DNA from: Solibacteraceae bacterium
GTDB taxonomy: Bacteria; Acidobacteriota; Terriglobia; Bryobacterales; Bryobacteraceae
Assembly: GCA_021324015.1 (NCBI GenBank)
Contig: JAJPJX010000186.1
Location: 38,837 to 102,836 of the forward strand
Direction of reading: 5' to 3'
Length of the DNA: 64,000 nucleotides
Numbering within the stretch: the stretch's first letter is position 1; each line of letters opens with the position of its first letter. Position numbers and translations under genes: made by a program. The notes below the pieces were generated by a model. The model was not told the origin of the DNA. It saw only the letters and a list, made by a program, of their open reading frames with translations, and did not search any database. Of the stretch, positions 1-7,725 are shown in pieces.

Positions 1-133
1 ATTCAGCCGTCTCCGCCTCGTCCATGCGGCCAATCTTGCCGCGCCACTCTCTGCTCTCCGTCACGAATCTGGTATATCACAAGTTCCGCGATGATTCCCG
101 CCGCTCCTGTATGATGCATAAATACCTTTCGCT
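1..133. other. Left-edge intergenic segment
   Basis: I see no confident gene here. On the minus strand a short open frame begins with ATG at position 25 and runs off the window edge, preceded by a TATACC-like box with an upstream TG (around 71-78), so a divergent gene may start here. On the plus strand a TATGAT box at 110-115 could serve as the -10 element for the dehydrogenase that starts at 134. Confidence 0.3.
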
Positions 134-2440
134 ATGCGAACCGCAATTCTGTTGTTGTCTTTCGCGACGCTGGCCGGCGCGGCTCCGCAGGGGCCGCACC
201 CGTCCGCCGCCGAGACCGGGAAAAGGCTATTTCAGAGGTCCTGTTCGGGATGCCACGGCGAAAACGCCAAAGGCGGGCGCGGCCCGGATCTGACCACCGG
301 CCGCTGGCACTGGGGCTCTTCCGATGAAGACATCGTGCGCAACATCCGCAGCGGAATCCCCGGCACGCAGATGGCCGCCTTTCCCATGCCCCAGGGAGAT
401 GCCCACGCCATCGTAACCTGGCTGCGAACGTTGAGCGGCCCGCCCGACGAACCCATCACCGGCGATGCGCAATCCGGCCGCAACCTGTTTTTTGGCGCCG
501 CCGGCTGCAGCCGTTGCCACATGTTCGGCGGCCGCGGCGGACGCCTCGGCCCGGACCTCACCGCTGTACGCGATGAGAAAAAAGTCAGCCAGATTAAGGA
601 AGCCATCCAGCAGCCGGACAAAACCATCCACGAGAACTTTGACACCGTGGAGGTCACCTTCCCCGGCGGCCGCACCCTCCGCGGCGTGCTCAAAAACGAA
701 GACACGTTTTCGGTACAGATGATGGACCAGCAGGAAAAGCTCCACTTCCTGCTGAAGAAGGACCTCGAGTCCGTCCGGCTGACGCACCAATCACTGATGC
801 CCGCCGCCAGGCTGACTCCCAGCGAGTTGAACGACCTCGTGGCTTTCCTCAAGACCGCGCCCGCCACCAGTGCCGGGCCTGCGGCGTGGCATCCCAGCTC
901 CGACCTGAACGTGACCTACGCCCGCCTGCGCGACGCCGCGAGCGAACCGCAGAACTGGCTTACCTACTGGGGCGACCTGCGCGGCACGCATTACAGCCGG
1001 CTGCGCTCCATCACGCCCGCCAACGCGCCCTCCTTGCGCGGCTCCTGGGCCTACCAGTTTGGCGGCACTGGCGTGGAGGTGACGCCCCTGGTGGTGGACG
1101 GCCTGATGTTCGTCACCGGCCCGCTGGATAACGCTGCCGCGCTCGACGCCCGCACGGGCCGCCCGGTGTGGCGCTACACCCGCCGGTTGCCCTCCGGAGT
1201 ACACAACCAGTGCACCGTGATGACCAATCGCGGATTCGCCATCCTGGGCGATCGCCTCTATCTGGGCACGCTGGACGCGCACCTGGTGGCGCTCGACGCC
1301 AAGACCGGCAACGTGATCTGGGATGTCCCGGTCGAAGACTACCAGCGCGGCTTTTCCATCACGCACGCCCCGCTGGCCATTGACGGCAAGATCGTCGTGG
1401 GCATCACCTCCGGCGAGTGCGCTCTCACCGGCTTCGTGGACGCCTACGATGCTGCCGACGGCAAGCGCCTGTGGCGGACTTACTCGATCGCCCAGCCCGG
1501 CGATCCCAACCGCCAGTCCTGGTCCGGCAACTCCGCCGACGTCGGCGGCGCGCCCACCTGGATGACCGGCACGTACGATCCCGATACCAACACGATCTTC
1601 TGGCCCACGGGCAATCCCGGTCCGGACTACGACGGCTCCACGCGGCAAGGTGACAACCTCTATTCGTGCAGCGTGCTGGCCCTTGATCCCGAGACCGGCC
1701 GCATGAAGTGGTACTTCCAGTTCACGCCGCACGACACCCACGATTGGGATGCCACCGAAACGCCCGTGCTGGTAGATGCCGCCTTCCGCGGCAAGCAGCG
1801 CAAGCTGCTCATTCAGGCCAACCGTAATTCCTTCTTCTACGTGCTCGACCGGGAGAATGGCGAGTTCCTGCTTGGCAAGCCGTTCGCCAAGCAAACCTGG
1901 GCCAAGGGCCTGGACGACAAGGGCCGGCCCATGGTGATCCCGAACACCGACCCGACCCCCGCGGGCAACTACGTCTGCCCCGACGCCAGCGGCGGCACTA
2001 ACTGGGCCTCGCCTTCCTACGATCCCTCTACGGGTCTGTTTTTCGTGGCCGTGCGCGAAGCCTGCGCGGTGTACACCAGCGAGACCTTGCCGGCGCGCCC
2101 CGGCCAGCCCTATGTGGGCGGTGGCCAGCAGGAGGACCCCAACGTCGGCGCACCTGGCTCGATTCGCGCGCTCGATCCCATCACCGGAAGCGTGCGATGG
2201 AATTTCCCGCTGCAAACGGGTTCTCACGCGGCCGGCGTCCTCGCTACCGCAGGCGGCGTGGTCTTCGGCGCCTCGCGCGACGGATACCTGGTGGCGCTCG
2301 ACGCCCGCACCGGCAAACTACTCTGGCGTTACCAGACCGGGGCCGAGATCCACGCCTCGCCCATGTCCTACGCGTTGGATGGCAAGCAATACGTCGCTAT
2401 CGCGACCGACTCGGCCCTGTTTACTTTTACGCTGCCGTAG
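134..2440 (+). CDS. Cytochrome c / PQQ-dependent dehydrogenase fusion (quinohaemoprotein)
   Basis: Probable periplasmic quinoprotein dehydrogenase of 768 residues that would oxidise an alcohol or sugar with PQQ and pass electrons through its own haems. It opens with a signal peptide (about 1-17, ending near AGAAP). Two c-type haem sites follow, CSGCH at residues 37-41 and CSRCH at 125-129. From about residue 270 to the end it reads as a PQQ beta-propeller, with repeated blades of the type ALDARTG and the conserved HDTHDWDATETPVL and GGTNWASPSYDP segments. In classical quinohaemoprotein alcohol dehydrogenases the haem domain is C-terminal; here two lie at the N-terminus. The substrate cannot be told from sequence. 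No clear Shine-Dalgarno sequence precedes the ATG. The 3' end overlaps the convergent lhgO by 14 bases. Confidence 0.88.
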   Translation: MRTAILLLSFATLAGAAPQGPHPSAAETGKRLFQRSCSGCHGENAKGGRGPDLTTGRWHWGSSDEDIVRNIRSGIPGTQMAAFPMPQGDAHAIVTWLRTLSGPPDEPITGDAQSGRNLFFGAAGCSRCHMFGGRGGRLGPDLTAVRDEKKVSQIKEAIQQPDKTIHENFDTVEVTFPGGRTLRGVLKNEDTFSVQMMDQQEKLHFLLKKDLESVRLTHQSLMPAARLTPSELNDLVAFLKTAPATSAGPAAWHPSSDLNVTYARLRDAASEPQNWLTYWGDLRGTHYSRLRSITPANAPSLRGSWAYQFGGTGVEVTPLVVDGLMFVTGPLDNAAALDARTGRPVWRYTRRLPSGVHNQCTVMTNRGFAILGDRLYLGTLDAHLVALDAKTGNVIWDVPVEDYQRGFSITHAPLAIDGKIVVGITSGECALTGFVDAYDAADGKRLWRTYSIAQPGDPNRQSWSGNSADVGGAPTWMTGTYDPDTNTIFWPTGNPGPDYDGSTRQGDNLYSCSVLALDPETGRMKWYFQFTPHDTHDWDATETPVLVDAAFRGKQRKLLIQANRNSFFYVLDRENGEFLLGKPFAKQTWAKGLDDKGRPMVIPNTDPTPAGNYVCPDASGGTNWASPSYDPSTGLFFVAVREACAVYTSETLPARPGQPYVGGGQQEDPNVGAPGSIRALDPITGSVRWNFPLQTGSHAAGVLATAGGVVFGASRDGYLVALDARTGKLLWRYQTGAEIHASPMSYALDGKQYVAIATDSALFTFTLP

Positions 2441-3623
2441 CCTCGCGGATGCGCTCCACGATCTCTGCGCCGATGGCCAGGGACGCGGTCGCGGCCGGGC
2501 TGGGCGCATTCAGCACGTGCAGCGCCCGCCGTCCGTCCACGAACTGAAAGTCCTGCACCAGGTCACCCGCCGGCGCGATGGCCTGCGCCCGCACACCCGC
2601 GCCGCCGGTATCCAGGTCCTCCTCGCGGATCTCGGGTACCAGCTTCCGCAATGATTCGCAAAACAGCCGGCGGCTGAACGAACGCCGCAGTTCACCCCAG
2701 CACATGCCGGGATACCGTCCCAAAAAGCGCCAGAAGCCCGGATAGCTGAAGGTGTCCACCAGATCCGCCAGGCTGATATCCCGCTTGCGATAGCCTTCCC
2801 GGGCAAACGCCAGCACCGCGTTCGGACCGGCCTCCACGCCGCCGTGAATCAGCCGCGTGAAGTGCACGCCCAGGAACGGGAACTTCGGGTCGGGCACCGG
2901 GTAAATCAGGTTGCGCACCAGGAACTGCCGCTCCGCCCGGATCTTGTAATACTCCCCGCGAAAGGGAATGATGCGCAGGGCGCGCTTTTCACCCGCCATC
3001 CGGCTGACGCGGTCGCAGTGCAGGCCGGCGCAATTCACCAGAAACCCGGTCTGGAAATCCCCCGCCGTGGTCTCCACCACCCAGCCGTCCACCGTGGACC
3101 GCAAGGCCCGCACGCGCGCGCCCGTCATCACCCGCCCTCCGCCCCGCTCAATCTCCCGGACCAGCGCCGCGCACACCTGCGGGTAATCCACGATGCCTTC
3201 CTGTGGCACTCGCAGAGCGGCGATTCCACCCACGTGCGGCTCGATCTCCCGCATTTCCTCGCGGCCGAGCCATTTCAGCCCTTCCAGGCCGTTCTGCTGC
3301 CCGCGCTCGTGGAGAGCCCGCAGCCGCGGGACCTCCCCCTCGTTCGCCGCCACCACCAGCTTGCCGCAAATTTCGTGCGCGATGCCGCGCTCCTGACAGA
3401 ACGCCACCATCTGCCGGATGCCCGTCACCGCCAGCCGCGCCCTCACGGACCCTGGCTTGTAGTACAGGCCGCAATGCAATACGCCGCTGTTGTTCCCGGT
3501 CTGATGCCGGCCCACCGCAGCCTCTTTTTCGAAGATAGTCACCCGGCTACCCGGCAGCTTTTCTCCCAGGCGGTAGGCCGTGGCCAGCCCCACGATTCCT
3601 CCGCCGATGATCCCGATGTTCAT
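2427..3623 (-). CDS. lhgO: L-2-hydroxyglutarate oxidase
   Basis: FAD-dependent oxidoreductase of 398 residues. It matches LhgO, which oxidises L-2-hydroxyglutarate to 2-oxoglutarate and passes electrons to the membrane quinone pool. The N-terminus has the dinucleotide-binding glycine motif GGGIVGLATAYRLG (residues 7-20), followed by the family-typical GRHQTGNNSGVLHCGLYYKP stretch (about 38-57). A second FAD-contact segment, LVNCAGLHCD, lies near residue 195, and the C-terminus ends in the usual AIGAEIVERI helix. Length is normal for the family. The start overlaps the stop of the upstream secreted-protein gene by four bases (ATGA), so the two are probably translationally coupled. Other DAO-family members are possible but less likely. 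Confidence 0.9.
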   Translation of the reverse strand: MNIGIIGGGIVGLATAYRLGEKLPGSRVTIFEKEAAVGRHQTGNNSGVLHCGLYYKPGSVRARLAVTGIRQMVAFCQERGIAHEICGKLVVAANEGEVPRLRALHERGQQNGLEGLKWLGREEMREIEPHVGGIAALRVPQEGIVDYPQVCAALVREIERGGGRVMTGARVRALRSTVDGWVVETTAGDFQTGFLVNCAGLHCDRVSRMAGEKRALRIIPFRGEYYKIRAERQFLVRNLIYPVPDPKFPFLGVHFTRLIHGGVEAGPNAVLAFAREGYRKRDISLADLVDTFSYPGFWRFLGRYPGMCWGELRRSFSRRLFCESLRKLVPEIREEDLDTGGAGVRAQAIAPAGDLVQDFQFVDGRRALHVLNAPSPAATASLAIGAEIVERIREATAA

Positions 3624-5653
3624 TTGATCGTCACGTCCTGCCAGCCCGGCAGCGAAACATTCGTGCGGTAATTTGATTCGTTATAATCCGGGTTGCGCAC
3701 CGGCGCGTAAATCCGCGCTCCACGAAACGGCCGGTCCTGCGTGTAGATCCACACACGCTCCTGATCCCAGAGTACAATTTCGTCGCGCGCATCTCCGGTC
3801 AGGTTGAGCACGTTCGCCGCAAGGTCCGGATGCCCATCGTGCGGGAACATCACCACGCGCCGCAAGTGCCCGTCGATCATACCGCCTTCCTCCGTGTTTC
3901 CGGAGAGCAGTACGAACTCCTGTCCGTCGCCGCGCCAGTTCACCGGCAGCATGACGCTCCCCGTGTGGATAGGCTCCTCCTGAGCCAGGATGTTCCCGTC
4001 CCAATCGAACAGCGTGACAATGCCCGGGTTCTTCCAGAAGTTGACGGACATGTATTGCAGCCCTGCCACGTCGGTCCGGAACTTACCCACGCAGGGGCTC
4101 TGGTTGTGCCCCACGCGCACGTGTTTCAGCAGGTGGCCGCCGCGGTCGAACATGAGAAAGCCTTCGTCGCTGCCGCTCGCGTAGACACGCGGCTCAGCCT
4201 TGGGATCCCCGCTCAGATTACCCATCATCACGCCGTCGGCGTGGTCGCGGACTTCGCGGTCGTGGCTCCAAAGCTGGCGCCCGGTGTGGTCCCAGAGCGC
4301 GTAGCCCATGGCCAGCAGATCGTAGCCACCGCTCTCGAACGGATAGGGATAGTGCCCCGTCTGTCCGCTCCCTTCCCAAAGCTGTTCCAGCTTGTTGTTG
4401 AAGATCCAGAAGTGCGTGTAGCGGTCCTTGACCAGGATCTCGTGCCGCCGTCGATCTCCGCTCAGATTGAGGAACGCGATGGAATCGCCGCTCACCAGTT
4501 CGTAAGGATGCTCCGCGACTGGCGGCGCCTTCGGCATCCAGGTCCATTGTTTGAGGCGTCCCGTCCGGCCGTCCAAAACCTCGAGCTTGAAATCGCGGAC
4601 GAGCACCACTTCGTTGCGCCCGTCGCCGTCGATATCGTGAATCTGGAAGGGCGTGTCGTTGGTCAGCAGGCCGTTGCGCGAGTCCGGCCGCCCGGATTGC
4701 CACAACACGGCGCCGTCCAACCGCACCGCGGTCAGGCAACTGATTTGGTCGAATCCGTCCCCGTTCACCCGTGGGATGTTCTGCGCGATCAGCATATCAG
4801 CAATGCCGTCGCCGTCCAGGTCGCCGAAGCGCACGTTGCGTCCTGCACCGAAACCAGGCGTGCGAAACCGCCTCCACATCACCGGCCTGGGATTGTCCGC
4901 GCGCAGGCGCGCGAGTTCCTCTTCACGCCGCCGGATGCGGCCGGCGATGAGTTGCCGAGTCCGCTCGAAAGTCTCCACGCGGAAGTCCTGGAAGCGCGCC
5001 GGCGCCACCGCCGTCACACCCGCCTTCCCCTGGGGCAACTCGGAGTCCGAGGCCTCGATCACCAGCTTGCCATCCACATACGCCCGTATTCGCGGGCCTT
5101 CGTTTTCCACCTTAAGCGCGTAGTAGCGCCGGGTGTCGTACGAAAACGGCGCCTCGGCCAGATTCTTCCAAGCCGGAACGCGCAACCCAGTTTCGATCGG
5201 CAGATGCAAACGCAACGCCGCCGTGTTCCCGCCCGTCAAAGCGAACAAGTAATAATGCCGGTTCGTGTGATAACGGAAGACCACGCCCGCCAGGTCGTCC
5301 AGGGCCAGGGGCCTGACCCTCACCTGCACGGAGTAGTCGCCCCATTCCGGATCCCCCGTGATCAAAATCGGATTGGCGAACTGCCGTGCGCTCCTGGTGA
5401 GTTGCTGCTCCAGGTAGGGCTTGCCGTCCTCGTCCGACACCACCCATGCATCCAGGTGCGCGATGGCGTTGGCCCATGGCCCCAGCGGCACACCGCGATG
5501 CGCCAGATAGTGATATTCCTGAATGGCGGGATTCAGCGTTCCCACCGGCGTGGAGAGCCAGCCCGGAGGATAATACGAAAAGTCGTCATGAAACAGCTCG
5601 GCCGCGTTCGTCGCCCCGCACAACAGAATCAGGCTGGGGAGAATCCGCCACAT
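3620..5653 (-). CDS. Secreted FG-GAP/beta-propeller protein with LamG-like N-terminal domain
   Basis: Exported protein of 677 residues with a signal peptide (about 1-17, MWRILPSLILLCGATNA). Residues 20-230 look like a concanavalin-type (LamG/DUF1080-like) fold, with YSVQVRVRPLALDDLAGVVF and later YVDGKLVIEASD. The rest contains FG-GAP type calcium-binding blades such as FGDLDGDGIADMLIAQN and IHDIDGDGRNEVVLV, as in rhamnogalacturonan-lyase-like propellers. A polysaccharide-binding or lyase role is an inference; no catalytic residue can be named. It shares its ATGA junction with lhgO downstream. A TGC-TATGAT extended -10-like box lies eight bases upstream of the ATG. Confidence 0.7.
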   Translation of the reverse strand: MWRILPSLILLCGATNAAELFHDDFSYYPPGWLSTPVGTLNPAIQEYHYLAHRGVPLGPWANAIAHLDAWVVSDEDGKPYLEQQLTRSARQFANPILITGDPEWGDYSVQVRVRPLALDDLAGVVFRYHTNRHYYLFALTGGNTAALRLHLPIETGLRVPAWKNLAEAPFSYDTRRYYALKVENEGPRIRAYVDGKLVIEASDSELPQGKAGVTAVAPARFQDFRVETFERTRQLIAGRIRRREEELARLRADNPRPVMWRRFRTPGFGAGRNVRFGDLDGDGIADMLIAQNIPRVNGDGFDQISCLTAVRLDGAVLWQSGRPDSRNGLLTNDTPFQIHDIDGDGRNEVVLVRDFKLEVLDGRTGRLKQWTWMPKAPPVAEHPYELVSGDSIAFLNLSGDRRRHEILVKDRYTHFWIFNNKLEQLWEGSGQTGHYPYPFESGGYDLLAMGYALWDHTGRQLWSHDREVRDHADGVMMGNLSGDPKAEPRVYASGSDEGFLMFDRGGHLLKHVRVGHNQSPCVGKFRTDVAGLQYMSVNFWKNPGIVTLFDWDGNILAQEEPIHTGSVMLPVNWRGDGQEFVLLSGNTEEGGMIDGHLRRVVMFPHDGHPDLAANVLNLTGDARDEIVLWDQERVWIYTQDRPFRGARIYAPVRNPDYNESNYRTNVSLPGWQDVTIK

Positions 5654-5661
5654 GATACCGG

Positions 5662-5667
5662 ATCATA
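5662..5667 (-). promoter_or_regulatory. Extended -10 box close to the start of the 3620-5653 gene
   Basis: On the minus strand the sequence reads TGC TATGAT followed by eight bases and then the ATG at 5653. With the usual 6-7 bases between -10 and +1, transcription would begin at or next to the start codon, giving a leaderless or nearly leaderless mRNA. No -35 is obvious, which the extended -10 could offset. Confidence 0.45.
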
Positions 5668-5672
5668 GCAGA

Positions 5673-7709
5673 ATGCTCCGGCGCGTCATTCTCCTCGCGG
5701 CCGTCTGCACAGCGCTCCGCGGCGCCGACGACTGGGAGCGGCAGGCCCGCGTGCTGCGGCCGGCCGATTGCCGCGGCCAGGAAGGCGCCATGCTCGACGA
5801 GATCCAGGAGCGCGCCCGGCGAACTCTCGACGCGATCCGCCATGCCCGCACCGCCGCCGAAGCCGGCCAGTCGCGGCCTATCTTGCGGCAGAAGCTGGAG
5901 GCCTCGCTGGGCATCCGCCGCTTGCAGTGGCCGCCGGACTTGCAGGCGCAAGTAGTGGACGTGATCCATCGCCGCGGCTATCGCATCGAGAAGATCGTCT
6001 GGCAGGCCCTTCCCGGAGTCCTCGTGCCGGCGCATCTCTATTTGCCGGAGATTCTCACCGAGCCCGCCCCTGCGGTGCTGTTCTATGTCGGCCACTGGTG
6101 GCCGGATGCCAAGTCCCGTCCGGATTTCCAGGCCTTCTGCATCAACATGGCGCGCTTCGGCTTCGTGGTGCTGATCTGGGATCCGTTCGGCCAGGGCGAG
6201 CGCGGCATCTCTGCGCGCGACCACCGCCGCATCGAGTCGCTGCCGGTAGGCGTGTCCCAGCAGGGCATCGCCGAATACGAAACACGCTGCGCCCTCGAAT
6301 ACCTGCTCTCGCGCAAGGAAGTGGATCCCCAGCGCATCGGCATGACGGGCGCCTCCGGCGGCGGCTATAACACGTGGATCACAGCCGCCCTCGACGACCG
6401 CATCAAGGTGGCCGTTCCCGTGGTGGGCACCAGCGACTTCTACGAACAGATCAGCGTCACACGCCCGCTCGACTGGTACCACGCGGCCGAGCACTGCCAC
6501 TTCGTTGCCGGTCTCATCCGCTACGCCAATAACCACGAATTCGTCTCCATGGTGGCGCCTCGTCCTCTGCTGATCATTGCTGCCTCCGAAGACCAGAGCT
6601 TCCCCATCGGCGGCGTGCGCCGGGTGGCCGAATACGCCCGTAGTCTATACGGCGCCTTTGGGGCCGCCGGCAACACCGGCTTTTTCGAGGACGCAACCGC
6701 GGGGCACGGCTACCAACAGAAGAAGCGCGAAGCGGCTTACGGGTGGTTTCTGAAGTGGCTCATGCATCGCTTTGATGGTGGCCCCTATCTGGAGCCGCCC
6801 ACCGAACCCGCTCCCTTCGACGATCCGGAACTGCGTTGCTTTCCGCCCAATCAGAACCCACCCGCGGGCCCGGGCATTGTCTCCGCCATGCGGCGCTTGG
6901 CGGACCACACCGCGACGCCCGCGGCCGTCCCCGTTCCAGGCGTCACGCATCGGCCCGTCCGGCTCAAAGATGAGCGCCTTCAGCGCATCGAGATCCCCGC
7001 GGATAAGTTCGCCATTCCGGCCTTCCTGCTCCGGCCGGCCGGGAGACAGCGCGGCGTCGTGCTCGCCGTGGATGACCGGGGCAAGGAGGCCACGCTTTCC
7101 GATCCCGCCATCCGCGAAGCGCTGGCGCGCGGCTGGGCGGTGCTCGGCATCGATCCGCGTGGCATCGGAGAACTTGCTACCAGTAAGGCGTCCTGGGTCG
7201 CCGCGGTCAGCCTGCTGTTGGACGATTACTTCGTCCAGCGCCAGGCCGCCGACCTCCTCAGCGCCGCCGGCGCCCTACGTGCGCAGCCGCTGGCCCTAGT
7301 CGCGCGCGGCGACAATGCCGCCCTCGCGGCATCCTGGGCCCTCCCCGGCCTGCCTAATCTGAAATGGTATGTGTTGCGCGACGGCTTCCTCAGCTACCGC
7401 CAGTTCATCGACCGGCCGGAATCGTTGGAAGCTTCGTTCCGCCTGCGGCCCGACACGGAAAACCGTTTGACCGCTTTCGACCGCGAGATTCCTTTTTTCT
7501 ACGTCCCCTTCGATGGTTTGCGGCGCGCAGACCTGCCCGCGCTGTTGGCGCGGGCCAGGAGCAAGGGCCTGATCGTCAATCCCATCGATGGAGACTGGAA
7601 GATCACGCCGGAGGCCGCGGCTCGCAAGCTACTGCCGGCGGCGGTCCGAATTGTCTCGGCGCCGGATCCAGCCTCGGCCGAGCAGGCGTTTGTGCGCTCT
7701 CTGAACTGA
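5673..7709 (+). CDS. Secreted tandem alpha/beta hydrolase (acetyl-xylan-esterase-like), second domain degenerate
   Basis: Exported esterase-like protein. I place the start at 5673 rather than the in-frame ATG at 5652, because from 5673 the N-terminus is a clean signal peptide (MLRRVILLAAVCTALRGA); this gives 678 residues. The first hydrolase domain has the nucleophile elbow GASGGGYN (serine near residue 228), a possible acid in SEDQSFPIG and a histidine in ATAGHGY. This resembles acetyl-xylan-esterase/peptidase S9-like secreted hydrolases. A second alpha/beta-hydrolase-like region follows (about 450-670, VLGIDPRGIGEL). There the expected G-x-S-x-G elbow reads ARGDNAAL, so it lacks a nucleophile. 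The substrate is unknown. The gene is divergent from the FG-GAP gene. Confidence 0.75.
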   Translation: MLRRVILLAAVCTALRGADDWERQARVLRPADCRGQEGAMLDEIQERARRTLDAIRHARTAAEAGQSRPILRQKLEASLGIRRLQWPPDLQAQVVDVIHRRGYRIEKIVWQALPGVLVPAHLYLPEILTEPAPAVLFYVGHWWPDAKSRPDFQAFCINMARFGFVVLIWDPFGQGERGISARDHRRIESLPVGVSQQGIAEYETRCALEYLLSRKEVDPQRIGMTGASGGGYNTWITAALDDRIKVAVPVVGTSDFYEQISVTRPLDWYHAAEHCHFVAGLIRYANNHEFVSMVAPRPLLIIAASEDQSFPIGGVRRVAEYARSLYGAFGAAGNTGFFEDATAGHGYQQKKREAAYGWFLKWLMHRFDGGPYLEPPTEPAPFDDPELRCFPPNQNPPAGPGIVSAMRRLADHTATPAAVPVPGVTHRPVRLKDERLQRIEIPADKFAIPAFLLRPAGRQRGVVLAVDDRGKEATLSDPAIREALARGWAVLGIDPRGIGELATSKASWVAAVSLLLDDYFVQRQAADLLSAAGALRAQPLALVARGDNAALAASWALPGLPNLKWYVLRDGFLSYRQFIDRPESLEASFRLRPDTENRLTAFDREIPFFYVPFDGLRRADLPALLARARSKGLIVNPIDGDWKITPEAAARKLLPAAVRIVSAPDPASAEQAFVRSLN

Positions 7710-7725
7710 AAGAGGACCCCGCCGT

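Noticed and set aside
791..2227. 478-codon minus-strand frame opposite the PQQ dehydrogenase
   Set aside because: It is a shadow of the quinoprotein gene, with composition typical of antisense GC-rich frames.
3830..5668. 612-codon plus-strand frame opposite the FG-GAP gene
   Set aside because: The minus-strand product has a signal peptide and DxDxD repeats; the plus-strand frame has neither domains nor a ribosome-binding site.
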